Positions 22,491-32,770 of a stretch of DNA of 64,000 bases are shown piece by piece. A program made the position numbers and the translations under genes. Under the pieces are notes generated by a model. It did no database searches, was not told the DNA's origin, and worked only from the letters and a program-made list of their open reading frames with translations. Source of the DNA: Annona cherimola (taxonomy: Eukaryota; Streptophyta; Magnoliopsida; Magnoliales; Annonaceae); assembly GCA_030490835.1 (NCBI GenBank), contig CM059972.1, positions 90,939,137 to 91,003,136 of the forward strand, in the 5' to 3' direction. The first letter of the stretch is position 1. Each line of letters begins with the position of its first letter.

Positions 22491-23731
22491 TGGGGATGTC
22501 TAAACACCCGCTACTATTTTTGCAGCTAAAGGGTGCTACCACCAAGCCACGCACCTAGTGGCTTGCGTCACATATCTTATAAATTTTCATCTTATCTTTT
22601 TTATCAATTGATGATGATAAATTAATGGGAGACACATAACTCTCTTCATAAGTATCAAAATCCCAAATGCCTAGGAATTTAGCAACCGGCTTACTCACAT
22701 GATTTTTGAGCTACATAATTAAGTACGACTTTTTGTCAATGATAATTAATTAATGGAGCATGATTATATACACCATATTATTTAATCTAAAATACAACAT
22801 TACTTTATTTTATTTTAGTTTATTATTATTTGTTTTTCTTCATAAACATATTTTCCTAAGTATATTCAAGCTATTTACCAAGTTTTGTCATCTTACAATA
22901 CTTTTAAATATTTTTTTATTTTTAAAAAGCAACAATTCAGGGGCATTTAAGTCATATTCCATCCGTTAAACAACTTAATTTTTAAAAATTGAAAATAAAT
23001 ATATAAAAGTATTGTAAAACGACAAATTTTGGTATATAACTTAAATACACTTAAGAAAACATATTTATGAAGAAAAATTAAAAAAATAACTAATTATACA
23101 AATCAATGAACATTGTATTTTATCTTAAAATATATTTTGAAGTATATAATCAATCTCCTTAATTAATTACATGGTACATTAGCCGAGCTATCATGATTGC
23201 CCAAATAGAGATGTTAGCGGCATCATGTTAGTGAACTCGAATCCCATATTTGGTATATCAACTTGAGTTTTAGGTGTGAGCATTTGGTCTCCCTTAGTGT
23301 AATGTGGGAGTGGTTTATCTCCCTTAATAGATAAATAGAAGCTTGTTATCTTCCTTCCAGATAGTGGAAGCTTGTAATCTCTTGGGTGAATAGGCTTGAT
23401 ATGTAATATTAGATATCACAACGTAAAATACTAATAAAAAATAATTACACCATACAATGATTTGACTGATGAACATAATTCTTGATATCATATGTCGTCA
23501 CCAAGACGGTTGTTGAGATAGATTTCGCCATGCCTGTTTGAATTCCACATTTAGGATTTCAAACTAAATTTTTTTGATACATATTGCATCATCTCAACTG
23601 GTATTAAATTTAGGCTCTAAGACTTTTTCTTACAATTTTTCTAACAACATTCTATAAATATCTAACTAATAATCTAATTTTTCCTAACATTATTTCCTAA
23701 ACACTCGCCTGGCGAATGCTCCAACATAAAC
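22491..23731. other. Non-coding part of the tandem unit with a foldback stretch
   Basis: Repeated module at 22,491-22,575. A foldback at roughly 22,790-23,130 has arms CATCTTACAATACTTTTAAA and its complement (AAAAGTATTGTAAAACGAC). The rest, from 23,200, carries GTCTCCCTTAG words and matches 58,318-59,240 in unit III. No gene was seen; the frame at 22,760-22,969 lies in the foldback arm. Confidence 0.5.
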
Positions 23732-23734
23732 TTA

Positions 23735-24015
23735 GGGTGTGTTTGGGAATGAAAAAAACTTTTGATGAAAAGTTATAGAGAGTAGAAGTTGTCAAATGAT
23801 GTGATATAATAGGGTTAATGATGAGGAATAAATAGGATAAAGTTGAAATAGATACGTTAGTTGTGTTGGTAGTTGTGTAGAAATGATTAAAAAGTAGGGT
23901 AGTTATATAGAAAAATATGAAGAAATTATTAAAAAATATGGTAGTTGTGGATAGAAAAAAGTTTTAGATTGAAAAATTTTAACTTGACAACTTTCACTTA
24001 TTACCAAACACACCC
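23735..24015. mobile_element. Tourist-like MITE, perfect TTA target duplication
   Basis: 281 bp, with ends GGGTGTGTTTGGGAA and CCAAACACACCC and TTA on both sides (23,732-23,734 and 24,016-24,018). Unit III has the empty site, with a single TTA at 59,241-59,243 in the context AAACTTAGGGAGAA. This is the clearest family member and fixes the family's 3-bp duplication as PIF/Harbinger-like. Confidence 0.92.
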
Positions 24016-24190
24016 TTAGGGAGAAAAACACGGCCATAAAATCCACCTGAAGATGTGGATGTCAGGCTTTGAACCACAGTCACCAACCAAATGGGGCAAG
24101 ACTGCCAATGGTAGTGGCTTCAAACCAAATTTAAGATTGGAGCATTTTATCTCCCGAAGAAAATGCTCATGCATTAATTTCTTTTGCTTC

Positions 24191-25265
24191 GATCTCTTCA
24201 GGCTCATGCATGAATTTTTTTTGTTTGATTGGATTGGAATCATGTATGGGTATCAGTATACTACGTGAATTTTTTTTATGTTAATTATATGCTTTTGATT
24301 ATGCAATTAGGTAATGGCAAAATAGTGGCGAAATAATTTGTAACAGTTTTTTTGTTGCAATTGATATTGGACTTTCATTTGCAACCATTTTTGTGGTTGC
24401 AATTAAACTTGGTTCAAGATGACTTTGCCTTTTGCAACGAAATATTTGGTTGTTAATAGTACTCATAGTGGAAGGGGGAAGCTCTCTCTCAACCACAATT
24501 TGCAGCTGAAAAAGTTGGTTGCTAGTGTATATTCTTTGCAATCATTTTTTCGTTTGGTTGTTATCTACCTTTAGCCACAGGCTTCTTGCAACCATCGTGC
24601 AACCATAGGTTTTTCGTTGCAAATGCGTTTTACCAAAAAAAGTTTCTATCGGAACCAAAATTTTTTTGTTGTGATTAGTCAAATTTATTATAGTGTGGGG
24701 ATGTTTGAACACCCGCTACTACTTTTGCAGCTAAAGGGTGCTACCACCAAGCCACACACCTAGTGGCTTGCGTCACATATCTTATAAATTTTCATCTTAT
24801 CTTTTTATCAACTGATAATGATAAATTAATGGGAGACACATAACTCTCTTCATAAGTATCAAAATCCCATACGCCTAGACTAGAGGCCAAGAATTTAGCA
24901 ACTGACTTACTCACGTGATTTTTGAGCTACATAATTAAGTACGGCTTTTTGTCAATGATAATTAATTAATGGAGCATGATTATATACACCATAATGTTTA
25001 AGCTAAAATACAACATTTCTTTATTTTATTTTAGTTTATTGTTATTTGTTTTTCTTCATAAACATATTTTCCTAAGTATATTCAAGTTATTTACCAAGTT
25101 TTGTCATCTTACAATACTTTTAAATATTTTTTATTTTAAAAACATCAATTCAAGGGCATTTAAATCATATTCCATCCGTTAAACAACTTAATTTTTAAAA
25201 ATTGAAAATAAATATATAAAAGTATTGTAAAACGAAAATTTTTGGTAAATAAATTAAATACACTT
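24191..25265. repeat. Direct duplication of 21,980-23,058
   Basis: About 1.07 kb repeated in the same orientation, beginning in the 3' part of the CACTA element (CGATCTCTTCAGGCTCATGC) and running through its end, the repeated module and the foldback. The CACTA end is slightly decayed (TTATTATAGTG, ending 24,695). The copies differ by a few percent. The repeat is absent in unit III, where 59,386-59,935 lies at the equivalent place. Confidence 0.8.
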
Positions 25266-25765
25266 AGAAGCATATTGACAGATCAAAGAAGCATATTTAG
25301 AGCAATCTTGGTGGATCTCATATTATTAAGATCACATTGATTCTCAATTTGCAAATTAATTGGAATCATGTAATTGCAAGTTAATTAATTATTCAAGATT
25401 ACAAGAACATGAGCTAAGATCTTCAATGGACCAAAAAATACAAGATGGGTATTTTTATCAAAATGCTTCTGCCTATCACCAAAGCATGAAGCATAGTTGT
25501 TTCTCTCTCCCTCTAAAGTCAAAAGATTTCTCAAGTGAATGATGAGATGAGGATCAATAAATATGACATGGGAAAGTCATGTAGAAACAAAATGTAAATA
25601 CAGAAACATTGCATGTCAACGATTCAAAATGCATGTTTATATTTGGATAGTGCAAAAAATCTAGGCCATGGACGGCCAATGAGAAAGAGAAGCACTCATG
25701 CAGGACTACTATATGCATTTAATGCATGATATACAATACATAATATTTTAGCATGCAAGCCTTAT
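25266..25765. other. Non-coding end of the tandem unit before the Tat insertion
   Basis: Shared with 59,936-60,427. A 60-codon frame (25,360-25,542) is preserved in unit III (60,023-60,205) with one residue changed, but has no known motif; recent duplication alone explains its survival. CTTAT at 25,761-25,765 is the left target duplication of the Tat-type element. Confidence 0.5.
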
Positions 25766-26151
25766 TGTAGCACCCGTCGCGAGCGCTACGATGGGCTCGG
25801 AATGGTTTCCCGGGCCTTGGAAATTTGGATTGTGTTAGACAGCAACGTGGGTTTAGTTTTCCTGCATTCACGTGGGGTAAAACACGTTAGACTTCATATT
25901 TTTTAGAAAGGATGGCCTTATGGGCATTTTCTCATGATTTCGGCAGCATAACGGCTAAAACGGGACTTTTCATACACGGATCAAGTCACAAATCCGGCAG
26001 CATAACGGCAGCGTATTATGCTAGGATCCGTGGACCCGCGAGCACCCGCCTTTTCGGGGCGTTAGTTCAAACACGCACTCAAGCAAAAAAAAGAAATGAA
26101 GTCGCCACTGATCTTTAAAAGGAGATCAGTCCTGTTTAATGGAATAGGGCA
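25766..26151 (-). repeat. Truncated downstream LTR of the Tat-type element
   Basis: It matches 28,605-28,995 (TGTAGCACCC, then GAGCGCTACGATGGGCTCG) and stops abruptly near 26,151, where LTR sequence joins gag-linked sequence that is continuous in the second Tat copy at about 41,480. That junction marks an internal deletion. Confidence 0.85.
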
Positions 26152-27757
26152 TTGTATTTGTGACTGCAGGTTGATAGATGATGGTTGTGTGCCCTGTACA
26201 TTCTGCGGCTTCCGGGGCTAACCTTGTTGGTTGTTCGACTTCGTCGACATTGCCTGTGTTGATGATAGTTTGTTGAGGCTGTTTAGATACCTCTGCTTGA
26301 TTGTCTGTGAGGGGGATGAATTCATTTGTGACTTATAGATGGTCTCTTTCATTTAGCTTTTCTTATGCAAGAATTTCTTGAAATTTGTGCTCTTTGGCTA
26401 GCACCTCCTTTTCTTAGGTGTTTGTCCATTTTGTTGATAAGATTAATATTTCACCTTCCGTGGCCGAGCATGGTTGTGTAGAAGATGATGACAATGACTG
26501 CTTTGGAGGGATGCTAGGAGTAGAGATGTGAGGGGCTTTGAAGTTCTCTTCTGCATTTTTAAATTGCGGGCATGTTGGTTGGTTGACTGGAATGAAGACA
26601 TTTTTTGGGGAGAAGTGAGGTAAAGTGGGTTGACTTGCTATCTTGAGAGGAGTTTCTAGATTTGTAGGAAAAGTATTTGAGGATGTTCTTTGGACAATAG
26701 AGGATTTATGCAACATATGATTCTCTTGCATAGGATTGACAGGTTTTCCCAATAAAATGACCGGCTCAACACTTTTTCTTTGAAGGACAATAGAATTGGA
26801 ATTTTGGCCTTGTAAAATAATAAGAGCATTATGTGGATTGACTCTTGTTATGAAACTAGAAGGGTCAAAGGTTTTGGCATTACCCTTCACAAAATTGACT
26901 TCCATGTCAATGTCCGCTATTTGAGATGTCTAGATTGCTTGTTCAGGATAAATAGCATTCCCCTGTTGTGGCCATGGGGAGATGGTGTCATGTCTGATTC
27001 CCGCCTCCACTTGGTCCCCAGCTTGGAGGAGTTGAGTGAAGTTGACATATGGGTGAGAGATAAGGTAGCCCGAGATGCTCGGGTGTGCTGAGTTGATGAT
27101 GATGGAGATTTTCTCGTCCAACGGCAACGGGCTTTTCATCTTCACCGCCAAGGCACGCCATTTAGCCACATATTCTGATAATATTTCATCCTCTTTTTGC
27201 TTGAGCGCTTAGAGATCGGCTCTTTTGGGAGCCTTGTTTAGCTTGTATGAGAAGTGGTCCATGAAGGCCAAGGAGAGTTGTTCCCATGTTTTAATCAATC
27301 AGCGATCAAGTGATGTGTACAATTCCAAGGCGTCTTTTTTTAAGCTATGTTGGAATAGCCTTATCAAGACTTCTTCGCTTTTTACCAAGGGGTATAAGAT
27401 GCCGCAAAAAGCCTTGAGATGAGCCCTTGGGCATGAGTCTCCTTCATATGCGGGTAGAGCCTGTATCTCGAACTTCTCGGGTAGCTTGATGTCGGGGAAT
27501 GTGCATAGATCTTCTATTTTGGCCGAGGGTAGGCCCTCCCCTTGATGTTGTTGGATTCGCTCCTCCATTTCTTTTAGTTGGTTCTGGAGTTGGTTCTTGA
27601 GGTCTTGGATTTCATTACGGCCTTGTTCTAAGACCAACTCCTCTTCTTTATAGTGATCGTTCCTTGATCTGTGGGAAGATTGTTGAGGTCCTCCACCTTG
27701 TTTCATGTTCGGGTTTTGAGAATAGAATGGTGGTGTAGCCGTATTCTGGCCACCCAT
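26152..27757 (-). pseudogene. gag: Tat/Ogre-type gag with six in-frame stops
   Basis: One continuous minus-strand frame starting at ATG 27,757. A coiled-coil-like stretch (KNQLQNQLKEMEERIQQHQ) precedes the gypsy gag domain: FEIQALPAYEGDSCPRAHLK, then VLIRLFQHSLKKDALELY and EYVAKWRALAVKM. These patterns are known from Tat/Ogre gag proteins, which form the particle around the element RNA. Stops lie at 27,299-27,301 (TGA), 27,209-27,211 (TAA), 26,930-26,932 (TAG), 26,414-26,416, 26,363-26,365 and 26,333-26,335 (TAA). Each can arise from CGA, CAA or CAG by one C-to-T change. For the last, the second Tat copy still has CAA at 41,305-41,307. No frameshift was found. The gag is dead, and nothing of pol follows. 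Confidence 0.82.
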
Positions 27758-28582
27758 TAGAGGTTGCCCACCATATAAGCTTCAATGGACTATTCGAGCC
27801 GGTGATCCCATTCTTCATGCAATGAGAATTGCTCGGACTCCATCATAGCTGCTCTCGATCTATTAATCACGACGCTTCGATCCACGGTTGACTTGCTTCG
27901 CCTTCAAGCTATGGTGAAGAACCTGAACAATCAATAAAAGTGATTAGTACTTGTGAACAAATAATCAAGGAGATCAACCTTTGGATGGATGCTTGCAAGT
28001 CCAGGTCCTTTTGTGTTCTTTGCATATTTTATTTATTTTAAGTTCCACGTATGAGAATATTCGAGGTCCACGGGTTGTGTTTACCTATGGCGTCTCTGGA
28101 AAAGTAACCAGTTCGCTTGATGTGTTTCTGAAAAAAAGGACCAGTTCGCTTGAAGCATTTCTGGAAGTGACCAGTTCGCTTGAAGAGTCTCTGGAGGGAA
28201 GACCAGTTCACTTGAAGAGTTTCTGAAAGTGCGACCAGAAAACACCCAAGTTATGGAAAAAAACGTGATTTTTACGCTGGATTTTTTTTAGCGTTAATTG
28301 ATTTTATATCTGTCGGGGGTCATTCCTTTAGGTTCGTTTTATATGTCTTGACAATTATGATTTAATATGCAATGGTTTACCCCCTTTATGAGCTCTTTCC
28401 AGTTTATGAGCTGAACGCCTCTGGACCTAAAAACTTGTCAGGTTTTTGCGTGATTTGAGCAGAAACGCCAGAAATTCGTTGCTGGAAGATGGAAAAGCTC
28501 CAGTAACTCGCTGTTCAGTGAGGAAGAAGCTCTGATCTTCAAGTTTCTGTCCCCCTTGTGCCCAATGTAGACCAACAATGCC
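27758..28582 (-). other. Leader between primer-binding site and gag
   Basis: About 825 bp without a sustained frame in the element's orientation. It contains the short tandem repeat at 28,107-28,240. Long leaders before gag are usual for this lineage. Confidence 0.6.
28107..28240. repeat. Short tandem repeat in the Tat leader
   Basis: The word ACCAGTTCGCTTGA starts at 28,107, 28,140, 28,170 and, with one change, 28,202, followed by a stub ACCAG at 28,234. The period is 30-33 bp. Each unit also holds TTTCTGGAA/TTTCTGAAA. Confidence 0.85.
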
Positions 28583-28601
28583 GTCCTCAGTGGAGTCGCC
28601 A
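28583..28601 (-). other. Primer-binding site of the Tat-type element
   Basis: On the minus strand TGGCGACTCCACTGAGGAC lies three bases inside the upstream LTR end. Related TGGCGACTCC sites in Tat/Ogre elements are, as I recall, assigned to an arginine tRNA; that identity should be checked against tRNA 3' ends. Confidence 0.75.
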
Positions 28602-28604
28602 AGC

Positions 28605-29246
28605 TGTAGCACCCACCGCGAGCGCTACGATGGGCTCGAAATGGTTTCTCGGGCCTTGGAAATCTGGATCGTGTTGGACAGCAACGTGGGCTTAGTTTTC
28701 CTGCATTCACGTGGGGTAAAACGCGTTAGACTTCACGTTTTTTAGAAAGGATGGCCTTATTGGCGTTTTCTCGTGATTTCGATAGCATAACGGCTAAGAC
28801 GGGGCTTTCCGTACACGGATCAAGTCACAAATCCGGTAGCATAATGGCAGCGTATTATGCTGGGATCCGTGGACCCGTGTGCACCCGCCTTGCCGGGGCG
28901 TTAGTTCAAACACGCACTCAAGCAAAAAAAAAGAAAATGGAGTCGTCATTGATCTTTAAAGGGAGATCAGCCCCTGTTTAATGAAATAAGGCACTAGTTG
29001 TACAGAGTTCGGGTTCTGGCTTTCGGGTTGAAGCAAATATCACAAAATCTGCCAACCCGAAGCGGTTTACACGGCGTGAAAGGGGGAAAATGAAAGATTT
29101 GAGAGAATGGGAGAGATGAAAAAGGGGAACGTAGAAGAGAAGCTCGTAGTTTGGAGAGTGTGAAAAGCGAGATGTCGGGGTATTACTACAGACTCCCGTC
29201 CTCCCCTCTGGAATGCCTCTCCAAGTGTGTCTTGAGGAGGGGGGTG
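28605..29246 (-). repeat. Upstream Tat LTR, PBS-proximal segment
   Basis: From TGTAGCACCC up to the target duplication GGGTG (29,242-29,246) of the inserted copia element. It matches the inverted copy at 45,635-46,044 and the start of the truncated LTR at 25,766. Open frames here on the minus strand are read through LTR sequence and are not genes. Confidence 0.88.
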
Positions 29247-30904
29247 TGTTGGAAACAATGTTCAAAACAAAACAAATTGACCAAAGCATAAGTTTTGATG
29301 ATTAAACAAAGACTAATTTGAGTATATAAAGTGTACTAATGAGTTTGACAAGTGTTTAAGGAAAACAAAGAAGTCAAGTCGATTACCAAGTCGACTTGGA
29401 CTTCGACTTGGGGTGAAGTCGATACCTAAGTCGACTTCACAAGCGACTTCAAATGGCAAAAGGTGGATAGCATTGAAAATAGAAAACAAGCAAGTGAAGT
29501 CGCAGGCCAAGTCGACTCCAGGTGCGACTTAGGAAACCAAGTCGCAGACGAAGTCGACTCCAGCATCGACTTCAAGCATCCAGAGTTGAAAAAGTGGAAA
29601 CGGACATGACGAAGTCGCAGGCGAAGTCGACTCCAGGTGCGACTTGAGCGAAGTCGCAGACGAGGTCGACTCCAACTTCGACTTGAGGAGTTCAGACTTG
29701 AAGATTGAAGTTTCAAGCTTATTTCAAGGATCCATTTGGACTTTATCAAATCCAAATATACAAAGTTCATTCTCAAAAAGCAACTGAAGTTTCTTGAAGA
29801 TCAAAAGCTAAGATTCATATTCAAAGTTCAAATCAAGTCTATCAAGTCCAAAGATAATCTTCAAGCTTATTCCAAATGAAGCAATACCCAAGTCATGAAG
29901 ACCAATTTTACAAAGTTCAAGCCAGTTCAAGAAGATCAAGGTGTTCTTGCAAACGACCACGCCAAGTCGCAACCCAAGTCGACTCCAGGATCGACTTGAG
30001 TTGAAGACTGAAGGCCAAGTTGACCCAGACTCGGACTTGGAAATCTGAAGAACTGGAGTCGCACACGAGGTCGACTCCAGGTGCGACTTGGAAGCCAAGT
30101 CGCAGGCCAAGTCGACTCCACATGCGACTTGGGTCGCAACGGTCGGAATTTATTCGAACGTTTGCGCATTAAATGCGGGCCACCTACCTTCTAACGTTCG
30201 GATTCCCTCCAAAATTATAAATAGCATTCATGGTGGACGAGGGAAGTAGCTGAGAAACATTAAGTGTGCTTAACTACCATCTTCTAGAGCTTTAAAGAGA
30301 TCAAGCAAATCAAAGAGGAAGAACTTTGCTTCAAACTGCAAGAGCTACATTTCAGAATCTTCAAAGCCATTACTACAAGTTCTTCTCTGCGCCAAACTGC
30401 TTCTACACAACTGTAAAGTGTAGTTCTTTTATTGTTTCATTTGTTTGTATTGAACTTGATTTAGTTTGAGGAACTAAGATCAAGTGTAAGCAAAGTAGTG
30501 TGTGATTTGAGTGTAACTCATCACCTACTTGTGCTGTGTTTTGTTAATGCCCCCTAGAGCTAGAATCTAGAAGAGAGCAAGAGGCTCTGGTTGTACATGC
30601 CCCCTAGAGCTAGAATCTAAAGAGAGTGGAGACTCTAAGTTGTATTCGCGGAATACAATAGTGGAACCCAAGTCACAAGGAGTGTGAGCTTGGAAGAGTG
30701 GAGTAGGGAGGTTACCCGAACCACTATAAAAACCTTGCCTGCTCGATTTATATTTCTGCTCTCTATATTATCTTGCTTTCCATTTAGTTTCTTCATTAAG
30801 AGGGCTAGATTAATCAGGGGTAAAGTTTCTGTTTAAGTTGTAAATTTTTAATTACCCAATTCACCCCTCCCCTCTTGGGTTTTGCCATCAACTCGGGACC
30901 AACA
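29247..30904 (+). repeat. 5' LTR of the Sirevirus-like element
   Basis: TGTTGGAAAC to GACCAACA. It carries nine 34-bp dyad units (29,376-30,130). A candidate TATA box (AATTATAAATAGC, 30,212-30,224) lies about 80 bp downstream of the last unit. Two near-identical CCCCTAGAGCTAGAATCTA words lie near 30,550 and 30,601. The arrangement suggests the dyads are upstream promoter elements. Confidence 0.92.
29376..30130. repeat. Nine 34-bp dyad-symmetric GTCGAC units in the LTR
   Basis: Units start at 29,376, 29,416, 29,497, 29,539, 29,612, 29,651, 29,964, 30,056 and 30,097; every one is exactly 34 bp. A typical unit has outer arms AAGTCGCA and TGCGACTT around a central AAGTCGACTC, with GTCGAC exactly at the middle. 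Eight units form four pairs with starts 39-42 bp apart; the seventh stands alone. The same set recurs in the 3' LTR from 38,363. Symmetry and helical spacing look like sites for a dimeric DNA-binding protein, which is inference. Confidence 0.92.
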
Positions 30905-30906
30905 AG

Positions 30907-30918
30907 TGGTATCAGAGC
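30907..30918 (+). other. Primer-binding site, initiator methionine tRNA type
   Basis: TGGTATCAGAGC, two bases after the LTR, complementary to the 3' end of plant initiator tRNA-Met and standard for plant copia elements. Confidence 0.92.
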
Positions 30919-30952
30919 GGTTCTTTGAGTTTACCAAAGAGATCTTATTAAT

Positions 30953-32744
30953 ATGGCATCCCAATCTACTTCCGTTCCCGCATTTGCTGAAGGCCAATCC
31001 TTTACAAGGCCACCGTTGTTTGATGGGAGCAATTTTGGATATTGGAAGCTTCTTATGAAGCAACTCATCATGGCTACCGACATGGATTCTTGGATTGCTA
31101 TCCAAGATGGAGTAACCTTGCCTACCGATGAAAGAGCTTCCAAATAGACCGATGAGGAAGTAAGAATTGTTAAGAGCAACGCCAAAACTATGAACTCTTT
31201 ATTTTGTGCTCTTACTGCTTCTGAATATGATAGAGTATCCTCTTGCTTAACCACCAAAGAAATATGGGACACGCTAACCTCTATCTATGAAGGAACTTCT
31301 CAAGTCCAAGGGAGGAGAAGAAATATTTTGATTGGAGAACTGGAAAACTTTAGAATGCTAGAAAGAGAAAACATCTCTGAAATGTTTGCTAGATTCTCTA
31401 AAATTACTAATGCTCTAAAAGGTCTCGGAAAGGCTATATCTGAATCTGAGCAGGTAATGAAGATCTTAAGAGCTCTACCCGAATCATGGACTCCAAAGAT
31501 CACTGCAATAGAAGAAGCCAATGACCTTAACACTCTAAAGCTTGAAGACTTAATTAGCTCACTCATGTCACATGAGCTAATCAAGAGAAGAAATGAAGAT
31601 CAACACAGGGGCAAAAGAGCAATTTTCTTTGAAAGCCGCACAAGACACAAATGACTCATCTTCTTCTCAAAATGACGACGAAATCGCCCTACTCACAAAA
31701 CGTTTCAGAAAATTTGTGAGGAAAGGCAAAAATTTCAGAAGCTTCAAGGATAGAACTCCCAGAGAAAAGAAGAAAGAATCAACCAAATGCTATCGATGCG
31801 GCGGTTCGGGACATATGCAAGCTCAATGTCCAACTCCCGAAGAAAGCAAAGTAAAAGAACAAAGAAAAGATCGAGGGGACAATAAGAGATTCCAAAGATA
31901 CAAAGGAAGAGACATGTACGTGAATGACGAGGAATCTACAACGAGTAACTCCTCAACCGATGAAATCGAAGTAGAAGAATGTGCAAGAATCTGTTGCATG
32001 ACACAAATCGAGCAAGAAGAACAAACTACCTCAACAAAATGCACAAGTAATGAAGAGGTAAGTTCCAAACTCTCCCATTCTAAGTCAAGTTATTCTTCTT
32101 TTCAAGATTGCCTCAAATGTACTGAATTAGAAGAACTTCAAACTGCATATGATTCATTGTATGAAGAAATGAAGAAATTAGGAAGCAAGTTTACAATTAA
32201 GAAGAAATAATGTGATGCAGTAATAATTGCAAATGGTAAACTTGCAGAGAAATTAGACAAAATAAAAGAAGAAAATGATATGCTGAAAAAGGAGAACGAA
32301 TCATTAGCGAAGTTCTCTAATCCAGGAGAAAATGTTAAAATGTTTCTGAATATGACCTCCCAAACACATAAAAGAGGTCTTGGATATTACACATTTGAGC
32401 AAGGAGAAAGTAGCAAATCAAATGTGCAAATACTTGAGAAATATCAAACTAAAACTGCATCTATATACAAGCCACAAAAGAAAAATTTTAAGTGGATTAG
32501 AAGACCAACTATTGAACCATTGCATACTTGGAGGCCTACTCCAAGATTACCTATGACTTGTAATTTCTGCAATAAATTGGGTCATAAAACTTACAAATGT
32601 AATTTTAAGAAATTATATGACCGTGGTGCAAAATTAGTTTGGGTTCCAAGGAACACAAGATTTGGGCTTTCCAAGTTAGAACAACAAAGATTAATATATA
32701 TTACTAACCCAAATGGACCCATAAAATGGGTACCAAGGAGATAA
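30953..32744 (+). pseudogene. gag: copia gag with two zinc knuckles, broken
   Basis: Starts at ATG 30,953. The N-terminal region has FDGSNFGYWKLLMKQLI and a gag core of the UBN2 type (ALTASEYDRVSSCLTTKEIW, then LENFRMLERENISEMFARFS). A first CX2CX4HX4C zinc knuckle, CYRCGGSGHMQAQC, lies at 31,788-31,829. An acidic/serine stretch and a coiled-coil-like segment follow, then a second knuckle, CNFCNKLGHKTYKC, at 32,559-32,600. The product would form particles and bind element RNA through the knuckles. Breaks: TAG at 31,145-31,147, a frame change near 31,620-31,628 in a run of T, TAA at 32,208-32,210 and stop at 32,742-32,744. A second frame change just after it puts the protease back in the original frame. 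Two knuckles are more than most copia gags carry. Confidence 0.88.
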
Positions 32745-32770
32745 GATTTACTTGCTTATTTTTTAAGGCA

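Noticed and set aside
29376..30130. CRISPR-like array, or recombinase target sites of the 34-bp loxP kind
   Set aside because: Plant LTR context; units are separated by short irregular spacers and no recombinase or Cas gene exists; the 34-bp length is coincidental.
29313..30169. Several minus-strand open frames over the LTR, rich in LESTW/SRLRLR, repeated at 38,300-39,156
   Set aside because: They arise from reading the GTCGAC dyads in a free frame; the same frames recur in both LTRs and show no protein family pattern.
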